64,000 bases of DNA from Citrus sinensis (lineage: Eukaryota; Streptophyta; Magnoliopsida; Sapindales; Rutaceae), in NCBI RefSeq assembly GCF_022201045.2, contig NC_068562.1:6926001-6990000 (forward strand), read 5' to 3'. The notes beneath the pieces were generated by a model that worked only from the letters and a program-made list of their open reading frames with translations, was not told the DNA's origin and searched no databases. The position numbers were made by a program, and so were the translations under genes. Below are positions 37,498-49,033 of the stretch, piece after piece. Numbering within the stretch: the first letter of the stretch is position 1; each line of letters opens with the position of its first letter.

Positions 37498-37682
37498 CTA
37501 AGATCCTCTCCTGATTTGAGCTCTCCTGATCTTTTACAAATTTTATGTTACCTATATTTTAGTGCTAATATATAATTAAGATTTAACTACCTTTATTTTT
37601 TAATTTAGCAACCACCAATCAAGTTAATAAAATTTACTAAGAAAAAGATTAAATTAGGAGAGAATTATAAGAGAATCAACCA
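37498..37682. mobile_element. Candidate short MITE
   Basis: The left side GATCCTCTCCTGATTTGAGC and the reverse complement of the right side, GATTCTCTTATAATTCTCTC, are similar inverted ends around an AT-rich core of about 130 bases. No target-site duplication was identified. Confidence 0.35.
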
Positions 37683-38199
37683 TAAAAACTATCTGTGTGC
37701 CTTAATTATCAAAAGTAATTGAAACAATGAAATAATCAATCAAACTGCCGAATTGAATTCTCATACTTGTGCTTAATGAATGAAATATTAACTTTCATTA
37801 AAGATAATAGTTGCAGTAATGAGCCAATGCGTTTTAACAATTAACTAATGATCTGTATAATTTGATAAGGTTAAGTGTGTAGAAACTAAATGAAAGGAGC
37901 AGGCAAATTAATTATTAAGGCCATATAGAGGACCTAAAAATTTAGGCACAACATGAACATCTCCATAAACATGGCATTTGATGAACATATAAGCTAATTT
38001 TCTTTAGAAATTTACATCAATTTGGAATTTTGCTAAAAAGTATACAGTATCCCTAATAGCGTGTTAATCTTTCAAATTATTGGTCAAGTCGCTAGGAAAA
38101 TGACGTTACCCTTCCACTTATATGAACGAAGTTGAAATTGCCCCGTCAACTCGTGGTAATTAATTAACTACGACATATAATAAAAACATAATAATAAGT

Positions 38200-39220
38200 T
38201 TATTGACGCACATGAATTTGACCTGACCTAGGACTGGGGCTGGAAAGTCCCATACAAGAAAGTCTGGGGGAGAGAAGAATCTTGGGACTAGGTCTTGGTG
38301 AAGGGACTGGAGCATTCATTATACTAGAGCTTGCGATGGATGAAGGTCCTGGTCTTGGAGACAAATTGACTTGTTCAAGTGCATGGAATTGCAGCTGGGT
38401 TGGGTAATCTCTAACACAACTGATTCTGGGACCTGCTCCTGTTGTCCATATTTTGCGTGACAAAGGCTTCTGATCGTCATCAATTTCAAACACTTCTGCT
38501 TCTGCTTCCACATCATTATTATTGCTATTGTAATTCAGCTTTGGGTCTTCTTCTTCATTGATTAAGGCTGCCGCTGCGGTGCTGACGTTCTTTGTTTCGA
38601 CATCAACTTTAGCAGATGAGTCCAATTTAAGTTCTTTACTATCGGAGGCTTTTGGAGGGATGTCATCATCAATGGGATGTTTCTGCATAAATGAAAATGG
38701 AGACCAAGGTAACATACATTACTTAATATATGCACACTTGATTTAATTTGCTTATTCATAGGAATATTTGTGAATTAATGCTACGTTGTCTGAAACTTAT
38801 AACGTACGAACGAAATTCAATGTCCCTCAAACAATGGAAATATAGAGACATCCTTTAATTATTATTTGTAAGCCATTCTCATATTTAACTAGTAGGCTGT
38901 AGGTTGCAACAACGACTATACATAACTTATTAGCTCAAAGCCTTGAAACGAAAATATAATTTTAATTTTTCTTTTTTATATAGCTAGTGTACAGATATTT
39001 CAGTGCTTTCATAGTTTCGAACATCTCGAATGATTAATAAGAGGGATATTATTTTAATTACCTTAACATTTGTCAAGTCCACTTGATGATCCTCTAGGAA
39101 GCTACAAAATTCCATGAAGTTCTCCTCTGTTGGCCGATAATGACCGCTGAAGGGCCATATAGCCTAAACAAATTAAGCATCAAGTTATCTATATCATAGA
39201 ACAAGATGTAAACGAAATTT

Positions 39221-39260
<40 letters not shown>

Positions 39261-40966
39261 CTCTAGGATCCCATCAAGGACAACCAATCTCCCGGATGCA
39301 ATGGTGGCGCCGCCGGCAAGAAAACTAGAGTGCTGAAAAAGGCCTTTCTTCTTCTCCCCAACATACAATTTTCTTGAAGTACTGAGGACAAATATCCATT
39401 TAGAACCCTCCACTGTACTTACACAAACCCTACTTTGTCTGTAAAGAAGCTTTCCATTTTCTATTACCACTTCATATGTTTCCCTCTCTTTCTGCAAGAT
39501 CAATTGTAAATAACAAATATATATCACTACTTTTTTTTATTATATATATTATATATAGGTCATATACATGTAATGTAACAACTCTTAAATGAGGACTTAG
39601 TAACTCTAGTAATAAACGCCGAACACTATATATGGAAATGTGAAGTAATATTTGTAGTACGCGGTTATCCATTTATGTTAGAGTATATATGTGCTTACTG
39701 GTCCAAGGTATTTGATGCATTGATGTTGTAGATCATTTCTCGGGCACTTCGCAACATTTACTTCTTTGCCATCTCCAATGTCCAACCTTCAGTAATTTTC
39801 ACAAATCAAAGAAGGTAATTAAAAATATGTAGTATTAAATTAAAGAAGGAAATGATCAATTCCTTAATTATATATCAAGGGTATTCTTTAACTAGCTTAC
39901 CAGTAGAAGAAAGGTTGGGTGCTCTCACTGGCAAACCAGACTTCATAATACAGATGAAGATTGTGACCATAACGATGGCGGGGATCAATCTAAGCAACAG
40001 AAGAAGGAAAAAGTAACAATTTTGTAGCAAGTTGTTCTTTATCGAAAATATTCAACTAATATTGAGATGAAAGATGTTTTCTCTTAAATAACTGTGAACT
40101 GACCGCTTCAAGCCAGTGTCTTAGAGCCAATTTCTGAGCCTTTTCATCCTTGCACAGACCCTTTCCAAGCTGCGTACAGTTAACAATATTAACCAAGTCA
40201 GCCATTGACAAAACAGAAATTTAATAATGCTAGATAGAATGGGAACATATTGTGGATCACTAATATTCAAAGGTTGCGCTGTTGAATCTTCTCAAGTAAA
40301 TTAAGATATTAGTTAATTTCCAAACAGTAAATTTGCCCTAATATATATAATTAATTAAATGTACCAAAATGCAAAGGAGATACATGATCTTTTGGGTTTA
40401 TCAAATCCTTATAAACGAACTGATGAAATTAACATAATTGATTAACCTTGGCAGCCCTTATCCTAGCCCGTTCCCATCGAGAAACTGCAGATTCTGCCTT
40501 ATCAGAGTTGAAGAATGACACTGAGCTTCGCGTTAAAGCTGCCCTATCTAATTCTTTCCACCTGCATGCAAAAACCTAAAATTAAATAATAAATTATAAT
40601 AATACTAACAATAACTGACCGTTTCCATATATAGAGAGAGAGATTAATTAATTAATTAATTAATTAAAACAATTGATAATACCATAACTCCTCCACAACG
40701 ACAGCGCAATCTGCTAGGTTTCTTCGCGTCCGATAGCTCTTATAAAATTTTTGCAGCTTGGTTGCAGCTCTGTGATGATCAACCAGCTCATCGTCACTTC
40801 CGAATTCCCTCAGCTTCTTACAATTATTATCAGATTCATGATGATCGCCATCAATGCCATTATCCAACTGACCCCTCTTCTTGAAGCTCTTATTAATTCC
40901 CATCATCGGCTTCGTCTCCTGATGATCGTTCTTCAATTCGAAGGTCGGTGATTTCGCAGTAATCAT
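38200..40966 (-). CDS. IQM family calmodulin-binding protein
   Basis: Minus-strand exons 40966-40683, 40561-40447, 40169-40104, 39989-39901, 39786-39699, 39491-39261, 39163-39062 and 38682-38200 give 485 residues. A single IQ motif sits at about 67-87 ([20 protein letters not shown]). Then come [114 protein letters not shown] and [15 protein letters not shown], the conserved IQM core. The C-terminus has [18 protein letters not shown] proteins bind calmodulin, and Arabidopsis IQM1 works in stomatal and stress signalling. An upstream TTG in frame at 40972 is ignored in favour of the ATG. Intron 6 starts in a TA/CA repeat. Confidence 0.93.
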
Positions 40967-41045
40967 ATGCAATAGTTACTATTATTTGCTGAATATTACT
41001 TTAAATCTTGCTGTGAACGTAACGAAATCTGCTAGCCAGGCCCTT

Positions 41046-41053
41046 TATTTATA
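41046..41053 (-). promoter_or_regulatory. TATA box of the IQM gene
   Basis: On the minus strand TATAAATA lies 80 bases before the ATG, leaving a leader of about 50 bases. Position and sequence fit a plant TATA box. Confidence 0.6.
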
Positions 41054-42255
41054 CAAATGGAAAGCTCGGTCACTACGATTGAGACCTTCAAATACGCAAC
41101 ATGGACACAACAAATATTGAATGAATAAAAATCTAGAAAATATTCAACGTGTATTGTTTGAACGTAGAAAATAAAATGGCCAGCGTTCTAAGTTGTAATA
41201 ATACAAAGTACCACCACTGTGCACGAGGTTGAATTTGAGAGGAAGTTGGAAGTCAAGCTTTGTACTCTTTTTCTTTTTTTATTATTTTGTTGGGGAAAAT
41301 GAGGATCACCGTGTTGTTTACATAAATTAAACAGAATTCCCTCATCTTTTAAAATGCCTAAACCCCTAGCACTTATAACGGAGTTAGTTTTACATATCAT
41401 TTTACTATTATAATCTTAATCTCCATGTACGTTATAAAATTTAAATATTTTAAGAATATTTTTTAAGTAAAATGAATTATATACTCTTTATGATTAAATT
41501 AATTTGATAATGAACTCTAAAGTGTGAAGACAAGTTATAATTAGGGACAATATGATAAAAATCTCTAATAATTATATAAAGTATTGATTTAAATGACATC
41601 ATTATAACTACCTGGGGTTTGAACCTATTTTAAAATATGAGAGGGATTTCACTTTGTTTCTCCAAACGGCAATGGGATAATCCTCTTTTTTTTTTCATTT
41701 GGGAGCCATAATGATACTGAAGGATAGTTTGTGATTGCGATGGTTATACAATAAGTTGTTTCTACTGTACAAGTGAAATAAGTTGCTAATTAAAAAAGTA
41801 ATTAGATTTTTAGTAAATTATGTTATTACAATTACTGTGAATTTGAAAGGTTGAGTATGCGCATTTGGTAAATTTATTACGAAAATATTGTTATAATAAT
41901 AGTGACCAAAATAGACATAAATTTAAGTTGTCCTTTATCGATATATAACGGTATATAGAAAAGTAAGATATAATAGTCCTTTTATTAAAATATTAAGGTT
42001 GTAATAAGAACTTCAAAAAGTATGGTGATTTATTTAATAAACTATTTATTAAAAAAGTATCAAAATATAAAAACTTATGAAATAATTAGTATTTAAAAAG
42101 TTTACCAAACATCTTTTTTGTCAAAATTTCACTAGTTATAGCATTTCAATCCAATCTCTGACAAGATCTTGTGTGTTATTGAGGTGTTGTAGTTTTTAGG
42201 TCACAATTACTATATAAAAAAAAAAAAAAAAACTCTAACTATGAACAAAAAGTTA
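41054..42255. other. Intergenic AT-rich DNA
   Basis: Upstream region of the IQM gene. No further gene or defined element could be supported. Confidence 0.5.
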
Positions 42256-42263
42256 ATAGTGCA

Positions 42264-42946
42264 TAGGGATGACAAAATCTTCCACGAGTTTGGGTCCTCA
42301 TGGAGCCCCACCCCAAATGGGAAAAATTTTAAATAATTTTTGGAGAATGAGGGAAAAATAATCTTCAAATTCTTAACGGGGTGAGGTTTAGTTTTGTGTT
42401 CCCCACCCCACCCCCACCCCAATCCCCATTATATATAAATGTTTTTAATTCTTATTTAATAATTTTTATTTTATCAACTATAATGTCAATTAATAATTTT
42501 TTTTATTCTTACGTAATATAAACATGATATGAATAAAAGAAAACCCTACAATATAATTCTTTTTCAACTTTAAAACATTATTATATTTTCTTTTCTTTTT
42601 TAAGGTGTTGTTCTTTTTAAATATTTTTCAATTTTAATATCATTTTAAGATATTGTTTCAAACTTTGAGAGATTTTTTAAAAATAATTTAAATACTTTAT
42701 AATATGGTGATGATTTTATTTTAAATCTCTAATTTTTAATTTACTGAAATCATGTATTTATACTTAATATAAAATTTAAAAAAAATGGGGAATGGGGTGG
42801 GGATGGGGATGGGAAAATAATTCCTCACGTGGGGATTCCCTATCCCCACCCCATTAAATTTATTGGGGAATGGAGACAAAAAATTTTAATGGGGTGGGAA
42901 ATGAGGTAGACCTCTCCACCCCCACCCCACCCCATTATCATCTCTA
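42264..42946. mobile_element. hAT-type MITE, sibling of the 22.0-kb element
   Basis: The ends are TAGGGATGACAAAATCTTCC and, in reverse complement, TAGAGATGATAATGGGGTGG. The flanks carry ATAGTGCA (42256-42263) and ATAGCGCA (42947-42954), an 8-bp duplication with one mismatch. GC-rich ends with repeated GGGG/CCCC runs and an AT-rich core match the element at 22038. CCCCACCCCACCCCCACCCC at 42401-42420 gives a G-quadruplex motif on the minus strand. Confidence 0.85.
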
Positions 42947-43137
42947 ATAGCGCAAATATAATTTTTAAATAATAATTTTAAAAAATAATAAAAATATTAT
43001 AAATTTTTTATTATACTGATATGAAATTAAATCAACTTAACTTTAAGTTATAGTAATAAATATTTACTAAATAATTTTATACTGTAACTTTCAAACTGTA
43101 CCTATCCAACCTAAATATTAAATAGACCTTTAATGTA

Positions 43138-43277
43138 GGATCAGGTTACGGTGCAACTGTGGTACCGTGCTACAGTTGCATCCAGCCGTTGGATACACTT
43201 GAATTGGTGGGATCTACTGATATCTAACGGCCAGATGCAACTGAGGCACGGTACCACAATTACTCTTAAGGTTTCCC
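43138..43277. mobile_element. 140-bp foldback MITE
   Basis: The two arms pair almost fully: AACTGTGGTACCGTGCTACA, then GTTGCATCCAGCCGTTGGAT on the left, against AATTGTGGTACCGTGCCTCA, then GTTGCATCTGGCCGTTAGAT from the right arm. The loop is about 25 bases. The flanks CTTTAATGTA (43128-43137) and CCTTAATGTA (43278-43287) suggest a 9-10-bp duplication, pointing to a MULE-type foldback element. Confidence 0.75.
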
Positions 43278-43616
43278 CCTTAATGTAATTGCTCTTTGAT
43301 TAAAAAGAGAAAAATATAAAAATTAGCACAAAGACACAAAAGACAAAATTTTTTGTTTGTCTTATTATAAAATATTTTTTGGTTTCTAGTGAAACCGTTT
43401 TAGTTGTCATATAAATGAATTAGATGAAAAGATTGAAGATTTTAGCAAAAATATCCCTGAATTAATTCTACCTTTTTTGCGATATAAATAAATTCATACA
43501 AATTTTGGTTAACCTTTTCGCGTGAGAGAAAGGAAGAACTAGTCAAACACGTAGAGCCTCTCATACGTGTGCTGGGAAAATGTTACGTTGTCTCGGTTCC
43601 CCCTTGCCCAGCCAAC

Positions 43617-43641
43617 AAGAAGAAGAAGAAGAAGAAGAAGA
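43617..43641. repeat. (AAG)n microsatellite
   Basis: A run of GAA/AAG triplets produces the poly-Arg part of a 74-codon ORF (43567-43791) that I do not accept as a gene. Confidence 0.8.
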
Positions 43642-43791
43642 GAGAGAAGAGTAAATATTAAGACAGAAGCAAGTTCCAAGAAAGAGGTTGAAGAGAGTAA
43701 AGAAAACTTCAACATCAAAATAAAGAAATTAAATCAAATGAGAAAGCTTGAATTGAGTTTTCTTCATTTCAATTTTCATCACTGGCATTAA

Positions 43792-45749
43792 AATATTTAC
43801 TAAAAAGATGCATATTGAAGAATAAATGTGACATACTAACAAATAAATTCAAATTAGATAAAACAGGGTTTTAATTAGTCAATTAATGTAGTATATTAGT
43901 AGGTAACATGTATTTTTCCCCAATGTGTTTTATCCATTAAAATTTTTTTCTCGTGTTTGAAACAACAAATTTGGGTTTGAAATCCACTCATTGAGTTTTC
44001 TTTAGGTTAAATAATAATAATAACGAAAGTTGTTTTCAATTTAAATTTTTAAAAAATTTTGTCATGATTTCAAGAAAATCCTTTGCATATGGGTTATTAT
44101 GTGTACAATCTGACCAGACCCTAAAGAAAATAGGTTTAATAGTTAATACCCTTTGGGAAAAAAAAATAATGCAATTTTTGAAAGAATTGCAAAGAGAACG
44201 ACTTATGTTGAGTTTCCATTTTCGGTCTAAAATAGGCTAAAAAAAGAACGACTTATGTCATTGTCTGACTCTTCGGCCTTTATTTGACGGCCCACTTCAG
44301 CATCATATCCGCATGACTCGCACGTGACGTGACACTGTCCACTTAATAATTTTCAACCAAGAGTACATTTGCCATATGATTCTGTATTAAAATAATTTGT
44401 ATCAGAATTTTTGGTACCTATATTATTTGGAATAAATTAGGGAGAAATTAGAAACCTTTAGAGAAACCAAGACATCTTAGCATAAATTAATATTTTTCTT
44501 TTCACAATATTCCGGATCATCGATCGTGCCTCATTTTATGAAAGAGGATATTATTGAGTATGGCCTGTATGCCAAGAATTTAAAGCTTGGAGTTTGATAA
44601 ATTTACTAAATGTTAAGTTACTGCCCTGCAAGTTGCAAGATATATTTTCATGTATGGTGCAATCAAAACTTGCTGCCTCCTGGAATTGAAGACTTTGCAA
44701 ACAGTACATGTTAGCATATTCAAGAAGAAAGACAACATAATGCTATGATGAATATGTATAGCTATGACAAAGATGAAATCGGTTACCGTGTAAAACATGT
44801 CTACGTAGAAAGTTTGTTGGGTAGTTGCTTATTTTTAGGCTCCAAAGCCCTTTTGAAAAGGCCATACACGTTGGCGCACAAATTAAATAATATAGGTAAG
44901 TTTCATTACACTGTTTAAACTTATTAGTTTATCAATCTTTAAGAACTTTATGTTCTAGAATGGCAGGTATGGAGATAAGAGAGAAGGGTGTTACTGTAAA
45001 GTAGTGTGAATTATATAATGTAGAACTGTAGATCTCACTGACAGTATAAATCGGTCTTCAAAAAACCCACCTCAACAAAATGGGAAAGTCAATCAATTTG
45101 AGGCATCTAATAAACAAAAGTACTTACAACTAATGTAACATACATTTAAAATGGAAACAAAGAGATTAACTTGTCTTTGGATATTAGATTAACAACAAGA
45201 TTCTAAGGTTTAACTAAAGGATAAACTGATAAAATCCATAATTCATGTGCTATATGACATTCTTTTCAATGGCGGTGTGACTAATAGAGTGTAGCAATTG
45301 CATGGTAGGTAATAATAACTAAATAAATTGAAGTCAATAATTAATAACACATTGCTTCGTTTGTTCAATTGATTTTTTTTTTGTTAAATTTAGTAACACA
45401 TCATTTTTTGAAATTTTGAAAACACAATGAGGAATGCGTGAGAAGCAAGTAAGAATGTCATGTCAGCTTCTTGAAGTAAATAGTTTGTTAAAAAAGTCAG
45501 AATTAAATTTTTGATCCCGCTATAGAAAATGTTTTGCACAACACAATTAATAAGCAAAAACTGACAACTCGAAGAAAATTAATTGTTTTGCTTGTGGATA
45601 ATAACATTAAGTGTTTATTTATTGCTTTGATCTTAGTGAATCATTATCTGATTAATTGATTCGTTTTGTTTGTTTGGGATTGAACATGTTTTTCTTTTAA
45701 AACTCTTTTTATTGATTAATCATTTATGTGTTTGTGAAGAAGAATAAGG
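43792..45749. other. Intergenic AT-rich DNA
   Basis: No gene supported. One isolated copy of the ACAACTAATGTAA word family occurs near 45127. Confidence 0.5.
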
Positions 45750-46768
45750 ATGGCTAAGGGCGCATTTGATGAAGTGGATGACGCAACAAATGAAAATGTT
45801 AGGGCATTTTTTAAGATAATAGATAGCCTATTGAATTTGCATGGAAGTCTTGAGCGTTTGGACAAAGATTTGCGAGAGTCAAAGATAAGTAATGAGAGAG
45901 TGAAAACAATTATGTCTAATGTGAATGTGCAAAGGAGTAACTTGCTTGGTGTGGAGAAGAGAGTTAAGTGGCTGAAAGAAGATTTTTCTAAGCATGAGCT
46001 AGATGCCTTGAAGAAAATGATAACAAATTTAAAGGAGGAAGAAGATTGTTTGAAACCAAAGGTAAGAAGATTGGATATTGAATTTGGAAAAAGTGTAGTA
46101 AAGTTTGAAGATGGTATTGCACAGGAGTTTGAGGATGGTATTAAGTTAAAGCAAGAGGAAGTAATTGGTGAGTGCAAATGAGCAGAGGATGATTTTATGA
46201 ATGCATGTTACAAAGAAGGAAGATTAAGGATAGTTGATGATAATGATGCACTTGAAGTTGCTAGGTTGAATTATAGAATTAAAAAAGCAATAGGGAATTG
46301 CTTGAGATAAAAGACCTCCAGGATCTACATAAAAGTCTTGAGTTTTTTTTTACGGAGATTTGAGAGTCTCAAAAGTAAATAATGAGAGAGGGAAAGCAAT
46401 TACGTCTGATATGGGTATGTAGAGGAATAACTTGTTTACTACGTAAAAAAAAAAGAGTTAGGCTGAAAGAAGATTTTTCTAAGCGTGAGTCGGACATCCT
46501 GCAGTCACTGATAATAGAGTTGAAGGAGGATGTAGCTTTTATAAAACAGAGGGTGAGAAGATTAAATATTAGATATGGAAAAAGTTCAGTGGAGACGGAG
46601 GATGATATTGAGTTAAGTAAAGAGAAGATAAATGACAAATGTAAGGGAACAACTGATGATTCTATGGATGTTGGGAGAAAACAATATGAATATAAATTTG
46701 ATTATGTTAAAGACAGGGCAGTTGGTATGCTTTGGAATTTGATTAGAGGAGATATTTTTCAAGAATGA
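45750..46768 (+). pseudogene. Decayed coiled-coil repeat protein gene of unknown family
   Basis: The frame at 45750-46181 encodes 143 residues, charged and helical throughout, ending at a TGA. The same frame stays open beyond it for about 40 codons (AEDDFMNACYKEGRLRIVDD, then ALEVARLNYRIKKAIG) to 46310. A second ORF (46382-46768) repeats the first: RVKWLKEDFSKHELDALKKM against RVRLKEDFSKRESDILQSLI, and PKVRRLDIEFGKS against QRVRRLNIRYGKS. So the ancestral protein held at least two tandem repeats of about 130 residues and this copy has lost its frame. The sequence to about 47650 looks like further remnants, split by a SINE. The family is not recognised; a FRIGIDA-like or other plant coiled-coil protein is only a guess. 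A short translated first ORF is possible. Confidence 0.6.
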
Positions 46769-47070
46769 CAGATGAAACTTAGAAGGCTATTCTTGTGATG
46801 ATGGATATGATATTATTTAGAATTTGTTGTTCCTTTATCAAAAATGAGATTCTTGATGATCCTCCTTCAATGGTTCACAAAAGGTAAAGCATATATGTGA
46901 AAAATTGGAGTAAAAAAAAAGTAATTAAAGATTTGCATGATCAATCATAGAACCTTGCTACTAAAAGTTTAAATCTGCTCATTGACCTCATGGATAAGGT
47001 GTCGGAGAACGGACAAATGTGGGTGCCATTTCTTGCATTAGAGCGTGTAATTCATAATATGGATGAATTT

Positions 47071-47289
47071 TTTTTTTTTTGGTTTTGACCACGAGGTATC
47101 CTGGGGAGGGCCCAAACTATGGGAGGCACCTTTAAACCCGTACTACAACCCAGACTAGAAGTCTCATTCGAACCGAGAGGCACAGGTTCTCCCAACAAAG
47201 GCGAGTTCCCTGCGACTCGAACTGGGGAGCAAACCCAATCAAGCCACTTAAGGGGACTCCATTGCCAGTGGAGTCAACACTTTGTTGGT
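47071..47289 (-). mobile_element. tRNA-derived SINE, minus orientation, with target-site duplication
   Basis: Identical 14-bp copies of ATATGGATGAATTT flank the element (47057-47070 and 47290-47303). A T run at its left edge is the A tail on the minus strand. Read on the minus strand, it begins CCAACAAAGTGTTGACTCCA. CAGTTCGAGTCGC, and further on GGTTCGAATGAGAC, fit the B box. At about 220 bp with a sharp duplication, a SINE inserted into the decayed gene is well supported. It is a different family from the one at 12.2 kb. Confidence 0.85.
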
Positions 47290-47878
47290 ATATGGATGAA
47301 TTTATACTCATGTAAAAGATGGAATTTTAAAGGCAATGAAAGGGATTTTAGAATAGACAAGAAATATGTGGGAAAATTAGAGGGAGAAAGTGGACAACAA
47401 GTCAATCCGAGCAACTAAGAAATTTATCGTATTTTTTATGACCCTTGTCAAGGTGGTTATTAGATTGAAAATTTTGCTAAACATAACAGAGCATTTTTTC
47501 AACTCAATTAAAAATGCAGATGAAGAAGATTTATTTGAGGGAACGGAAAAGCATTAAGAAAAAAGTCAAAGCAGGTGAAGAAGATTTACTTCCAAATAAT
47601 GCATATGGGATTGTGATCAATAAGAGAGAAGCAAGTGATCAACAATAGAGATGTTTGGAATTGAAAGGAGTTTGATTTTATGATGTCGTTTACTAAGGAG
47701 ACTTGACCATTTATCATAGTTTGATTTTATCTCTTTTTTGGAGATTTATTTTGCCCTTTTTATGTCTTTAAAAAAAATAATTTATGTTTTTGCATGGTAT
47801 ATTATGCAATAATCGGTGTATATTATGCCTTTCTTGTTTTGTAAATGAGTGATCTTCGTGCCAACATGTCTTTTGTGC

Positions 47879-48000
47879 AGAGCCGACTCTACTACTACGT
47901 AAATTATGCAATTGTTTAGAGCCTCACATTTTAGGAAGATCCCAAATTTAGAGAAAATCTAACTGCCTGAATAAGTAATATAAAATATCAAAGATTACAC
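47879..48000. mobile_element. Candidate hAT left end related to the eIF1A-linked element
   Basis: CAGAGCCGACTCTACTACTA, then GTTTAGAGCCTC, then GATCCCAAATTT follow the same order as CAGGGGCGACTCTTCCTCTA, TTGCCTAGAGCCCC and GGCCCCAAATTT at 53717. The right end was not found, so its extent is unknown. Confidence 0.4.
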
Positions 48001-48239
48001 AAGGTTCTAGAAAGCTTATAATTAATGTACTAAAAGTAAACAATAACATGTATACTTAATGAGCACTAACATGTATATTTAATATAATAATAAAGTTAGA
48101 ATTATAAAAATTTTGATTCGGATTATGAGAATTTTACTTAATTATTTTAATTATTTAGCCATCATCATTTAGCCATCATCATGCCATTATTTTAATTATT
48201 TTATTTTTCAGTAGTATCACTCATATTCTTTTACAAATT

Positions 48240-48445
48240 TAATTAGTTTTATATTGACCGATGATGATATAGCATTGATTGATGATATGGCAACATCATA
48301 TTGAACCAATAATGTGGCATTGATTAATGATGTGACATGATTCTATTGGACTGAAATACTGATGTGGCATTGACTGATGATATGGCAACATATTATTATG
48401 CTAAAATGTTGATATGATGTTGACTGATGACGTGTTCTAACCAAT
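48240..48445. repeat. Minisatellite-like imperfect repeat
   Basis: Variants of ATGTGGCATTGACTGATGAT recur about four to five times with spacing near 50 bases. The copies are diverged. Confidence 0.65.
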
Positions 48446-48754
48446 CAAAACTTACCACGTGGCGCAATCACGAGTGTCTAAATTGTTTTTATTTGATGGT
48501 CATGATTTATCCATGGTATATATAAATGGAGGACTCACCTCCTAATTAGACATACTTGAATCTATTTTTAATCTCATTTTCTGTAATCTCTCTCTATTTT
48601 GTATTTTATACGTATTTTAGTAAAATTACCATTTTACCCCTAATTTAATTATGAATGACTAATTTAGTTTCGAGCTTGGGTTGAAAGTGAAGTCTTAACA
48701 TGATCCATGAGCTTAATTAAGTAGTTTATTTTCTTTTTCTCTTTGAGTTATGTG

Positions 48755-49015
48755 GTTGTTTTGACTTATTGTCGATAAACAACATATCTTGTCTAGACTT
48801 TATATGGTATACCAACTTCCTAATGAAAGATTGTTACTGTCTAGCACAATAAATACTAAATACTATAGTTATTGGAGAGAAATTTCCCTATAGTATTTTG
48901 TAGGTCGTCTTGACTCAGTGTCGACAAAGAGTGCATCTAAGCTATTTAGCGGACAATGTTACCACGTTGTCGACAGAAAATTATTATCGTCTGGCACAAT
49001 GTGTTCTTGACACTA
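48755..49015. repeat. Diverged direct repeat pair
   Basis: Two blocks of about 110 bases (near 48757 and 48907) share TTGACTTATTGTCGATAAAC / TTGACTCAGTGTCGACAAAG and TACTGTCTAGCACAAT / TATCGTCTGGCACAAT. They lie just left of a solo LTR and may belong to an older element it entered. Confidence 0.5.
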
Positions 49016-49033
49016 CACTTAGTGGAAGATCAT

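Noticed and set aside
43567-43791. 74-codon ORF with Arg run
   Set aside because: AAG microsatellite; no motif and no conserved neighbours.
47119-47418. 99-codon ORF
   Set aside because: Runs through the minus-strand SINE and one flank; no selection for coding is likely.
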